Of a stretch of 53,450 nt of DNA, positions 43,598 to 53,033 are shown in pieces. Under the pieces are notes generated by a model. It was not told the DNA's origin, made no database searches, and saw only the letters and a list, made by a program, of their open reading frames with translations. Source of the DNA: Isotricha intestinalis (Eukaryota > Ciliophora > Litostomatea > Vestibuliferida > Isotrichidae); assembly GCA_023807065.1 (NCBI GenBank), contig JAJJLU010003556.1:1-53450 (forward strand). The letters run 5' to 3'. The stretch's first letter is position 1. The number at the start of each line of letters is the position of its first letter. The translations under genes and the position numbers were made by a program.

Positions 43598-44853
43598 AGT
43601 TTATCTATAATAAATATATTAACATTTTAAAAAGAAAAGAATATAATAATTATTTGAGGAGTGTTAATTGATTATAATTTGATTTTATTTATGCTCAATT
43701 TTAATATATTCCAAAAATTACTTTTAAATTATTATTAGAAAAACAAACATTAAATATAAAAGTAAGATAATATACTCAAAATAATATTATAAAATGATTT
43801 ATAAATAATTAAACAAATTAATTCTCAAAAATTAAAGTATAAAGCAAGTATGTATACTTTATATGAAATATATAAATTCAATAATAAAAATAATCATATA
43901 ATAGTTATCCTTGAATTATTTTATTTTTTTCAAAAATATAAAAATATTAATGAAATATTCATTAGTTTCAAATTATCTAAATATTTAATTCAATCATTGA
44001 AAAGAAATTCAAATTGATTTTTTTAATTATTCAAATAATAAATTCATTAAAAATATTAATTATCATTTAATAGCTTATAAATATTTTTCATTTGAGTAAA
44101 ATGTTTATTTTTTATAAATATTTGAACACGCACTTTTTTTTAGATTAAATACTTTGTAAAATATTATTTTATTATATAAGAATTATTTATATTCATTGTT
44201 AAATATGAGTCTTCAAAATAATTTATAATAATATGAATGAAAGTATGAAAATATATTGATACTTTTTATTAGTCTAAAGATTATTATACAATTAATTATG
44301 AGAAGAATTTCTGGTTTTGGGGATTTAAAAATTATGAATTGAAAAATTTTATTCCAATTCAAAAATGAGATTACCAAATTTACTTATTATATGTAATAGT
44401 ATTATTAATTCAATAATTTATGTTATACTAAATTTTTATGTATTAATAAATCTCATTTTTTTTTAAATATGAACAAATTATGTTTTTAATTATTTTAAAA
44501 AAACACAGAAAGAAGTCAAATAATCCTTACATTGAATTATTTTCTGACATAAATGAAGATGGTAATAATATTGTTTGTGAAATTTTTCACAAAAATTATT
44601 ATTTAAATGAAAGTATTTATTTTTCAGAAAATACAAAAAAGAAAAAAAGTTTTTCCAAAATATGTGACTTCGACATTAAAATTGGATTTATTAATCGAGT
44701 TCTTTAACAAATTGATATTCCCTTTAATTAACTTGTATATCACAACTTTAATAAATTAATATAAAATATAATCTTCATATTTTTTATAAAAATAAATTAA
44801 AATAAATATATTCTCATTTTTTTATATAAATTAAATTTGATCATTGAAATAAA
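43598..44853. other. Spacer with coding-like scraps
   Basis: About 1.25 kb. The left 100 nt belong to the inverted duplication. Coding-like fragments between 43850 and 44707 are listed separately. The rest is AT-rich with no recognisable element. Confidence 0.4.
43850..44707 (+). pseudogene. Scattered coding-like fragments, possibly one decayed gene
   Basis: Three plus-strand frames read like protein. First, 43850-44017: MYTLYEIYKFNNKNNHIIVI ... SLKRNSN, closed by TGA. Second, about 44273-44370: SKDYYTINYEKNFWFWGFKN ... IPIQK, closed by TGA and preceded by a GTATG..TTAG segment of 30 nt (44243-44272) that could be an intron. Third, 44480-44707: 75 codons with NPYIELFSDINEDGNNIVCE and ...IGFINRVL, closed by TAA. 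No family is recognised and I cannot join them convincingly. They may be remnants of one gene, small independent genes, or chance. Confidence 0.2.
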
Positions 44854-46482
44854 ATGGACAAATCATTAGGTAAAACAATAAAAAATTTGGGAATAACTTT
44901 TGATACTTATTTAATGGGAAGTATATATACCTCATTACCAGATTCAGAAAAAAATAATTTCAAATTACTTTCAAAAAAATTTTGCCATTCAAGAGGTGTA
45001 TATTCTATTACTACTTGTTTATGTAATGTTGGAACATATGGAATTCATTGTCAAAAATTAGGTATTGAATTTTGGGGAAAAACAGTTTGGATTTTATTTA
45101 GAATATTTTTTTCATTTTTTTTTTTGATTTTTATGATTTTATCAATATTAACATTAATAGTCACTTTATTAAATTACTCTTCTTTTATATCAATTATTTT
45201 TTCTTTGTTTACAACTCCAAAGAATTTAGTAAATATAAATATAATAATATTATCAACTTCTAAATTTATTTATATGGTTTATGATCCTTATTGTCAATAT
45301 AATAAAGTTTCATATAAATATGATAGAATATTATATGAATTATCAATTTCTTCATTTATTTCAATATATTTATTGTTATTTATAGTATTTCTAGGTATAA
45401 ATGCAAATTTAACAAAAGGAAAAGGTTTATTTGGTAAAAGGAGTTTTTTTATTATATATTATTGTCTTAAAGTTATTGTTATAATTATTTTAATTGCAAT
45501 TTATCCAACACAAATTATATTAAGTAGATATTTTGCTAATCATAATTTAATTGAATCTCAAATTTTATCTTTAATTTATTCTATTGGAGGTATTATTTCT
45601 GTTGTTATATATATAATTACTTTTTGTATTATTTGTAAAACAAGAAAAAAATTATTTTTATTATATCATATTCAAGATTATAAAGAAAATCAAAAATCAT
45701 ATACATTAAAAATTATTCATAATAATGATGAATCTCGAAGTTTTAATTCTGGTTCTGTTATTCAGATGGATAAATCAGAATATAATAAATATTTTACAAA
45801 GAAAAAAAAAAATTTTATATTAGATTTTTTAGAAAAAATAATGATTAATAAACAAATTGAAATTGTTGATTATTCTATAGGAAGAAATTTAGAAGAAAAT
45901 ATAAAACAAAATATAGAAAATGAAGATTTAATGTATTTTGAAGAAGAAATGAAAATATTAAATCAATATTCAAATGAAATTTATTTTAATAATTATAAAG
46001 AAAATGATACTAATTCAATTACAAATTTAACAGAAAATAAAAATATATCAAAGAGAAACTCAATATTTTCTGTTCCTCAATTAGAAGAAAGTAATGAAGA
46101 TTATGTTTTAAATGAAAATGATATGATTATAGTACATAATATATTTATTTATAGTTTTTTATTTATGTTAGTTACTATATTATACTTTATTTATTTTTCA
46201 TTTTCCAAAAATGGTAGTATAGTAAGTAATCAATGGACTTTATTATTGGCTTATATTTGTTTACATATTATAGAATTAATGTATTTATTATCAATTTATG
46301 CAGTTTTTTTTAAATATTCTACTAATCAACAATATAAAAATTTAAAATTCATTGGAGAAATAGATAAATATTTAAACAAAAAGTTTAATGATATTTCTAA
46401 AGTTTTTGTTGTATATAAAGCATTTTCTAAATCTATTGTTTCAAAAAGATTTAAAGGGTTTATAAATTTTTTTTTAGAATAA
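44854..46482 (+). CDS. Seven-helix membrane protein with EGF-like N-terminus
   Basis: A 542-residue protein. The N-terminal 75 residues hold four Cys, with C55-L-C57-N-V-G-T-Y-G-I-H-C66 matching the second half of an EGF-like module (CxCxxGxxGxxC), and no cleavable signal peptide. Seven hydrophobic helices follow at about 78-105, 112-135, 163-186, 198-218, 237-262, 429-449 and 461-486. A long polar loop (263-428) rich in Asn/Glu/Lys separates helices five and six, and the tail is about 55 residues. This is a heptahelical plan like GPCRs or THH1/TOM1/TOM3 proteins; I see no DRY or NPxxY motif, so neither class is firm. A surface receptor or adhesion protein is the plain reading. First ATG after an A-run; TAA stop. 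Confidence 0.82.
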   Translation: MDKSLGKTIKNLGITFDTYLMGSIYTSLPDSEKNNFKLLSKKFCHSRGVYSITTCLCNVGTYGIHCQKLGIEFWGKTVWILFRIFFSFFFLIFMILSILTLIVTLLNYSSFISIIFSLFTTPKNLVNINIIILSTSKFIYMVYDPYCQYNKVSYKYDRILYELSISSFISIYLLLFIVFLGINANLTKGKGLFGKRSFFIIYYCLKVIVIIILIAIYPTQIILSRYFANHNLIESQILSLIYSIGGIISVVIYIITFCIICKTRKKLFLLYHIQDYKENQKSYTLKIIHNNDESRSFNSGSVIQMDKSEYNKYFTKKKKNFILDFLEKIMINKQIEIVDYSIGRNLEENIKQNIENEDLMYFEEEMKILNQYSNEIYFNNYKENDTNSITNLTENKNISKRNSIFSVPQLEESNEDYVLNENDMIIVHNIFIYSFLFMLVTILYFIYFSFSKNGSIVSNQWTLLLAYICLHIIELMYLLSIYAVFFKYSTNQQYKNLKFIGEIDKYLNKKFNDISKVFVVYKAFSKSIVSKRFKGFINFFLE

Positions 46483-47234
46483 TTTTATTAATATAATTAA
46501 ATTATAATTTAATTTAAGAATGTTAAAATAAATACTAATTTTATAATTATCATAGAAAGTTTAGATAATAAAAATCTTTTTATTAAGAAGGTAGAGTTTA
46601 TAAAATAAATATTAATTTTAAAATCCCAAAATTATCATACACTTAATTAATTGTTTAACATTATTTTTAATGAGAATGAAATGTTTTCAGAATAATCAAA
46701 TTAAAAAAGTGGAGTAGATAAAAGTAATATATATAATAATTATATAAATAATTGGTTTAAGTAATTAAAAGAATAAATTAATAACTTGAAAAGATTTCAA
46801 AATTTGAATAAAAGATTAAAAGTAATTTTCTAAAGATATTAAATCTCTTGATTAATAAATTGTTAAATTAATAATAAGAATCATTTAATTCAAAAACAAG
46901 GTTTATTAATTTTTAATTATGAAATTATATATTTAAAAATAATTATTTAATTATTTTTAATTAATTTTAATAATTCATTAAAGATTAATTTGTGTTTCAT
47001 TTTTAATAATTCAAAAGAAAAATAATATAAAATGAGTATAAATTAAAACTTTTCAATTAATTGTGTCTTTGATTTATAAATTTAAAAATGATTTATTATT
47101 TATTCATAAATTAATTATAAATCTTATTAAAGGTTTTTATATTTCAAAGCATTATAAAAATATATCAATAAAATTCTAATAAATGTTTCAAGTTTCACAA
47201 TTCATAATTATTTTAATTGATTATATTATTTGAA
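46483..47234. other. Gene-free AT-rich spacer
   Basis: About 0.75 kb between two co-directional membrane-protein genes. I see nothing coding; the promoter of the downstream gene should be here. Confidence 0.45.
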
Positions 47235-49418
47235 ATGGAATCAAATAAAGTAATTGAATTTTCAGAATCAAATATATTAAACAATAAAAATGAAAATATT
47301 AAAGATTTAAAGAATATTCCATTTCAAAAAGTAAAGATAGGTGAAAATTCAAATAAATGTAAAAATTTTATAAAAATAATTTGGAATTTTCTTAAAAAAT
47401 ATAGAATGAATATTTTTCTATTTTTGTTAAATTTAACATCAATAATATTATATTATTTAAGTTTAGAACCATGTGGAGAAAATGCAACAACATGTACATT
47501 AAAAAAAGGATTAAGATTTTATATTAAATTAGGAGTTCTTTGTTTAATTTCTGCTCTTTGTTTAAGTTTATTATTAACAATTATATTTTTTATTAAAAAA
47601 GGATTTTTTCATTTATTATGTATTCCAATATTTTTATTTTATTTTCTCTATTTTAATGGAACTGATATTGATGAACATGGTTTATATAATTCTTTAGTAT
47701 TTATGATTTTTTTCTGTTTAAGTTTTCCACTTTTTAATTATATTTTTTATATAGTTTATTTTTTCAAAAAAAACAAAAAAAAATTCAAAATAATGATTAT
47801 ATTAACAATAATAATAATAATTTTTTTATTTAGTTTATCACCTAGTTTATCATGTGAAGGATGGGATATAGGATTAAATAATACAAAAATAAATAATAGT
47901 AAAGATTATCCTTGTAAAATAAAAAAACCAAATTTATGTTTTATAAAAGCTTATGATGGTGTATTTGATTATTCAAAATATTTTAAACCTTCATGTAGTG
48001 ATAATAAAGTAAGAGAAAATGAAAGAGATATATTTTTAGTAGAAATGAAAAATACAAAATATGTTAAAGATGGAAATTATTATTCTTTTGGATATCCAAT
48101 AACAACTCAAGATAGATTTATTGAAAGACAAACATTTGAAAGATTAGATTTTTTTAATATGATAAATGCAAATATGATTGTTATGGAATTATTTAATAAA
48201 ATAAATTATCCAAATGAATATGAACCTGAATTAATTGTAAATTTTAATAAAGAAGGTCAAGGAACATTATCTCAAAAAATTAATTTTAATAAAACATTAT
48301 CTGAAGAAAGAAAAAAAATAGCAAATAATAATAATATTACATCATTAAAAAATAATATATTAATAATATATATAGATACTTTATCAAGAGCACATTTTAT
48401 AAGAAAATTAAAAAAAACATCTGAATTAATAAAAAGATATATGTATTATGAAAGAAATATAACCAAAAAAAAATTATCATCATTTGAATTTTTAAAATAT
48501 CAAAATTTTCATTGTTATACAGCATGGAATGTATTACCAATGTTTTTTGGAATTGAATATTTAAAGAATTATAATTTTAAATCAACAAATTATATAAAAT
48601 ATTTAAAAGAAAGAGGATATGTAACTGGACAAGCAGGAAATATATGTGCAAGAGAAATTATAGCAGAAGAAGAAAAAAATAAAGAAATAAATTTTGATTA
48701 TTATGATCATGAATCAATAGCTTTAAGTTGTGATCCAAATTATAATGATGCAGGTTATTCTTTTAAAACTGGATTAAATTCAATGTTAAAAAGATGTTTA
48801 TATGGTAAAACTATTAATGAATATCCATTTGAATATACTAATCTATTTTGGGAAAGTTATAAAGATAATAAAAAATTATTTAGAATTCATTTTTATGATG
48901 GTCATGAAGGTTCTATGGAAGTTATTAATTATTTAGATTTACCTTTATATAATTTTTTAAATAATTTTATTAATAAAGGTTATTCTGATGATACTATTAT
49001 TTTTATTGTTAGTGATCATGGAAATAATATGTTAAATCCTTTCACTATTTTTTCTACTCCTGATCAAAGAATTGAAAGATTTTTAGGTACATTATTTTTA
49101 ATATTACCTAATGATAATATATTATATGATAGTGGTATTTATAATAATTTAATTCAAAATCAACAAAATTTAATTACTCCTTTTGATATTTATAATTCTT
49201 TTATACATATTGCTTATGGAGATATTCATCATATTGATAATAATGGTACTTTTATTTATGATAATAATAATAATATTCCTTATTCTCATCATGGAGAATC
49301 TTTATTTAATTATATGAATAAAAATGAAAGATTTTGTCAAAGTAAAAAGTTAAATTTAACTCATATTTTTGTTGAAAATTCATGTATGTGTATTAAACAT
49401 ACTCAAAATTTAAAATAA
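47235..49418 (+). CDS. DUF229-type alkaline-phosphatase/sulfatase-fold membrane enzyme
   Basis: A 727-residue protein starting at the ATG of MESNKVIEFS; an upstream TTG in frame is not needed. Five hydrophobic helices (about 55-205) are followed by a lumenal or external domain. This has the nucleophile/metal signature NILIIYIDTLSRAHFIRKL (about 372-390), matching the DUF229 pattern D-S/T-x-S-R-x-x-F-x-R, then HFYDGHEGS, a second metal site FIVSDHGNN (about 590-598) and YSHHGESL near the end. The closing Cys-containing segment CQSKKLNLTH...CMCIKH may form disulphides. Family members belong to the alkaline phosphatase superfamily and act on sulphate or phosphate esters or transfer phospho-groups. 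The multi-helix N-terminus is reminiscent of lipid-headgroup phosphotransferases (LTA-synthase or GPI ethanolamine-phosphate transferase layouts), so a glycolipid substrate is possible. Substrate unknown. Confidence 0.85.
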   Translation: MESNKVIEFSESNILNNKNENIKDLKNIPFQKVKIGENSNKCKNFIKIIWNFLKKYRMNIFLFLLNLTSIILYYLSLEPCGENATTCTLKKGLRFYIKLGVLCLISALCLSLLLTIIFFIKKGFFHLLCIPIFLFYFLYFNGTDIDEHGLYNSLVFMIFFCLSFPLFNYIFYIVYFFKKNKKKFKIMIILTIIIIIFLFSLSPSLSCEGWDIGLNNTKINNSKDYPCKIKKPNLCFIKAYDGVFDYSKYFKPSCSDNKVRENERDIFLVEMKNTKYVKDGNYYSFGYPITTQDRFIERQTFERLDFFNMINANMIVMELFNKINYPNEYEPELIVNFNKEGQGTLSQKINFNKTLSEERKKIANNNNITSLKNNILIIYIDTLSRAHFIRKLKKTSELIKRYMYYERNITKKKLSSFEFLKYQNFHCYTAWNVLPMFFGIEYLKNYNFKSTNYIKYLKERGYVTGQAGNICAREIIAEEEKNKEINFDYYDHESIALSCDPNYNDAGYSFKTGLNSMLKRCLYGKTINEYPFEYTNLFWESYKDNKKLFRIHFYDGHEGSMEVINYLDLPLYNFLNNFINKGYSDDTIIFIVSDHGNNMLNPFTIFSTPDQRIERFLGTLFLILPNDNILYDSGIYNNLIQNQQNLITPFDIYNSFIHIAYGDIHHIDNNGTFIYDNNNNIPYSHHGESLFNYMNKNERFCQSKKLNLTHIFVENSCMCIKHTQNLK

Positions 49419-50130
49419 ATATTTTTGTTTTAAATATGATACCTTATTAAATATATTTTTATTATACATTTTAATTAATTATTTTAACTAATATTTATTT
49501 GTGTATTTTAAAATCAAGAATTTTTTCTTTTTGTGATATTTTTATTTGTTTATTTCTTTTTTTAAATTTTTATTTTTTATAAATGAATTCAAATTTAATT
49601 ATATAGTTCTTTGAAGATTTAGAGTGTTCATGTAAATGTTTTGAAAAAAATATAATCACATCTTATCAAAATAAATATTTATTTTTGTGTCAATTGAATT
49701 ATTCTTAAATGAAAAATACCTTTTTATTTAAACTTTATATATTATTAATTTTACTTTTCCTTAAATTATTTTTTGTAACATAAAATATTATCGTTATTAT
49801 AAAAATTACTAAGCAAAATTACTTTTAATGTTTGATTCTCATTAGATATTTTTTGAAATCACAACAATATTTAGTATTAATTTATTAATAGAATGTTAAT
49901 TTTGATTGTTCAACGACCCAAAATTAAATCTAAAAATGATAAACCAATAATACAAAATTTTACTTTATTTTAAAAATATTAATCTTCATTAATTGTTTTT
50001 ATTTATATATTAAATAAAATTGGTAGTTCTTTAATATTCTTCAATCAATAAAATTTCAATATATTTAAAGATTTGTGAAATAAGTGAGAATTACTATATA
50101 TATTTTTTATTTCTTAAATGAAAATCTCTT
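49419..50130. other. Convergent gene-free spacer
   Basis: About 0.7 kb between the 3' ends of the DUF229 gene and the leishmanolysin-like gene. AT-rich; I see nothing coding or structured. Confidence 0.45.
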
Positions 50131-51786
50131 TTAAAATAATATTAAAATAATATAAACATAAATAAAAATATTAATTTTTATTCTATTTTCAAATAAAACA
50201 TCTACATTCACATAAGAATTATTTTCTTCAAAAATGTTTTCTTTAATATTATTTTCTTCCAAATATAAACTTTCTTTTTCAATACAAATTAGAGGATCAT
50301 TACACCAAACACTTCCAGTACAAACTCTATTATAATCAGGACAAATTATAGTACCATAATAACCTTCAACTTCAACTTCTTCATAATTACCAGAACAATT
50401 TAATATTACATTTCCAATATCCAAAGAAAAAGTTTTATCAGGATTACATGAAATGACTTTATGACATCTTGCAGTCATAAAATCATCAGATATTGATGAT
50501 AATGGTTTTAAAGAACTTAAAACACAAATAGATTTATCTCCATATATTTCACCATATTCAGGAGTTAATCTATTATAGTTGTATCCATATAAATCACATT
50601 TTGAATAAAAGTAATAATAATAATAATATGAATATGACATGGTAACTGGACAGTAATCTGCAGGGAAAAAACCTCCATACTCTGAAGAATTAAAATATTG
50701 ATATTCAGATGGAATATCATTATAATAACTCAAATAACAATATCCTCTATCAATATTTCCAGCAAAACATCTTTCTCTATTTTCAACGCAAAATTCCCTT
50801 TTAAAAGAAGTTATATTATCTGAAACACATTTATTATTAAGAAAATCACATCCTAATCCTTTTCCATATCGAAATAATCCACCTGTATAATAATTTACTG
50901 TGTACCATCCACTATCTTCTAATAAAGCAAGAGATATTTCACTTATTACTATTTCGCCATAATCTGTTGATATCATATAATCTCCTAACATTATTCTAGC
51001 TTCCCAATGAGAACCTACTGAACCATCTCCACCTTGATTTTCTAATTCAATTCCTTCAATATCATTACAGTTAAAATGCCTTTTTGCTTGCTTAATTACA
51101 TTTGGCCCTGTGAAAAGAGTTCGATTGATTTCATTGACTGTTTTGTTTGTTGTAAAATTATATGGAGTTTGAAAATAATCATATAAATAATTAGAAAAAC
51201 CTAAAATATGTGTAATTTCATGTAATAAAAGCATAATTAAATATCTTTGTGCATTAAGTTGACTAAAATCATAATGAAAACCTAATAAAATGCCTCCACA
51301 AATTGGACGATTATCATAATTATTTAAAGCTATTGGATAAGCAGCGGCATCAATATTTGAACCCATATAATATACCTTAGGAATTAATATTAAATCAGTA
51401 TTTATATATTTGAAAATAATATTAGGAACTTCTGCTCTTTTTATATAATCAATCGATGAAAAAAGATAACCTTCCAAATAAATGACTTTTGGTCCTTGAA
51501 CCATTAAAAGTTTTGAAAAATAATTTACTGTTGAATTAAGAGCTTTTGCTAAATTTTTATAATAATCTTCTGTTATTTCTTCTGATAATACTTGAAATTC
51601 AAGTACTTCATAATCTATATAAATGTTGATATTACGTTTTGATTCTAAATTTCGAGTATTTGAATCTATATTTTTTGATTCATTCAATATTTTTAATTCT
51701 GGCTTTTTTATTTCATTATATCCACATTTGAAGGATAAAGAAAAAGAAATAATGAATAATAAAAATAACGAAGAGTATTTTCCCAT
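50131..51786 (-). CDS. Leishmanolysin-like (M8) zinc metalloprotease
   Basis: A 551-residue secreted or surface protease. Signal peptide at 1-20 (MGKYSSLFLLFIISFSLSF). The catalytic zinc site HEITH (His189, Glu190, His193) is followed by ILGFS, as in the HExxHxxGF pattern of M8 enzymes. The third zinc ligand is His260 in GSHWEARIMLGDYM, whose Met is the Met-turn residue. The Cys-rich C-terminal half (for example CDFLNNKCVSDN, YCYLSYY, FFPADYCPV, CTGSVWCNDPLICIE) is as in other leishmanolysins. The very C-terminus is hydrophobic (INIFIYVYIILILF), suggesting a GPI anchor or membrane tail. Near family length. The M8 propeptide region lacks a clear Cys switch. Probable role: extracellular protein digestion or surface remodelling, by family. 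TAA stop; the first ATG opens the signal peptide. Confidence 0.94.
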   Translation of the reverse strand: MGKYSSLFLLFIISFSLSFKCGYNEIKKPELKILNESKNIDSNTRNLESKRNINIYIDYEVLEFQVLSEEITEDYYKNLAKALNSTVNYFSKLLMVQGPKVIYLEGYLFSSIDYIKRAEVPNIIFKYINTDLILIPKVYYMGSNIDAAAYPIALNNYDNRPICGGILLGFHYDFSQLNAQRYLIMLLLHEITHILGFSNYLYDYFQTPYNFTTNKTVNEINRTLFTGPNVIKQAKRHFNCNDIEGIELENQGGDGSVGSHWEARIMLGDYMISTDYGEIVISEISLALLEDSGWYTVNYYTGGLFRYGKGLGCDFLNNKCVSDNITSFKREFCVENRERCFAGNIDRGYCYLSYYNDIPSEYQYFNSSEYGGFFPADYCPVTMSYSYYYYYYFYSKCDLYGYNYNRLTPEYGEIYGDKSICVLSSLKPLSSISDDFMTARCHKVISCNPDKTFSLDIGNVILNCSGNYEEVEVEGYYGTIICPDYNRVCTGSVWCNDPLICIEKESLYLEENNIKENIFEENNSYVNVDVLFENRIKINIFIYVYIILILF

Positions 51787-52699
51787 TTTTTCTTTAATGA
51801 AGAATGACTTTAAAAAATAATTAACCCTTTCTTTTTTTATTTTTTTTATATAATTTTTATAATAAATGGAATTAATCTGAATAAGAAAAATAAATAAATA
51901 AATTGAAACAGAAAATGAAAGATAAATAAAAATGAGAGATATCTATGATTGAAGTTTAGTTTAAGTATTCAAGAACTTATATTTTAATAATAATAATGAT
52001 TAGATTAAAATATAAATATATATAAAATGAATGAATCAAATAAATATTATTAAAGAAAAAATATAGAACAAATGATTTAAGAATGAATAAAATTTGATAA
52101 TTGTTTTCGTTTTTAAAATTGGCCTTCAGAAATAAAAAATTTTTATAGATTAATATTGTTCTTAAGGAAAAAAATTAATATCTTTTAATATATCTGATAT
52201 TTATGCATTCAAATTTAAGAAAAATGTTAAGTCAATAGAAAACAAGAAAGATAATAATTATAAATAATTGTTTTCATATTAATATCTTTGAGTTATAATT
52301 GATTTTAATTAATTTCATAGTTTTTTATGTTTTTATAACTTTCGAAGGAATATAAGATTATTTGAAATAAAATAATTTTTTTCTCTCTAATTAATTTCAT
52401 CCTTAAACTTGATGAAATGAAATATAATTTGTTATTTTTATTTCCCTCTCAATATTATTTATATTTTATTGAATTATTTAACTCCTCAACCATAAAATAT
52501 TCTTTTTATTTTAGGTTATTTATTTGGAATATGTTTAAAGATTTACTTACCACAAATAATTATTTGAGAGTGGATTATATTGCGTCCTATTCATGTCCCA
52601 TCCCGGACACGTCCCAGGAAACTTTCAGGACGCGAAAATATTTTTATACAAATAAAATAAAAAAATATGTTTTATTATCAATTTTTAAATAATTAGTAA
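51787..52699. other. Spacer with a GC-rich islet
   Basis: About 0.9 kb. A 91-codon plus frame at 52417-52692 exists but runs through the GC-rich islet at 52582-52633 and has no family features, so it is not called. Apart from the islet, nothing is seen. The promoter of the protease gene should lie at the left end. Confidence 0.45.
52582..52633. repeat. GC-rich islet with inverted repeats (possible transposon end)
   Basis: Roughly 52 nt of balanced composition in otherwise nearly pure A/T DNA. GCGTCCT (52582-52588) and AGGACGC (52627-52633) are perfect inverted repeats. Between them GTCCC recurs twice in direct orientation, and GTCC faces GGAC around the central CCCGG. The composition and nested repeats suggest a foreign insertion, for example one end of a DNA transposon or a MITE; no second copy is seen in the window. 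Confidence 0.5.
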
Positions 52700-52942
52700 A
52701 ATAAAAACCAAATAATTGAGGAAAATGAAGATTTAAATGATTTAATATTTTATGGATTAAAAAATGAAAATTTTGATTTGGATTTATTTGATGAAAATTT
52801 TAATTTGATTATAAACAATCCTTATTTTGAATATAATATTAGGATAAATATAGAAGATTTATATAAAAAAATTTCAAGAATAATATTAAATAAAAATAAT
52901 AATATATTAACAGAGAAAAAAAATAAAATAATTAATAATTAA
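52700..52942 (+). pseudogene. Coding-like frame without start
   Basis: Eighty codons open from 52700 to a TAA at 52940, reading EENEDLNDLIFYGLKNENFD, later NPYFEYNIRINIEDLYKKIS and RIILNKNNNILTEKK. There is no ATG in frame and an in-frame TAA lies just before. A GT..AG segment (about 25 nt, ending near 52720) does not join it to an upstream open frame. Likely the 3' remnant of a gene, or a last exon whose first exon I cannot place. Family not recognised. Confidence 0.3.
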
Positions 52943-53033
52943 TTTTGAAATTTAATTTATGAAAAGGAAATTGATTGATTTGAATTTTTAAGTTTATTTT
53001 ATTTTAAATATATTAATTTATAAATTGTATTTT

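Larger units (their letters stand above)
42895..43700 (+). repeat. Plus-strand copy of the inverted Rab duplication
   Basis: Intact partner of 3490-4300. The shared tract covers the 5' flank from about 68 nt before the ATG, the whole gene with its intron, and about 100 nt after the stop. Because the open frame is intact only here, this is the parental or selected copy. Confidence 0.85.

Noticed and set aside
47217..47234. N-terminal extension of the DUF229 protein from a TTG codon
   Set aside because: TTG starts are not expected in a nuclear eukaryotic gene, and a well-placed ATG lies six codons downstream.
52417..52692. 91-codon protein gene
   Set aside because: The frame crosses the GC-rich repeat islet, has no recognisable domain, and its codon make-up changes abruptly there.
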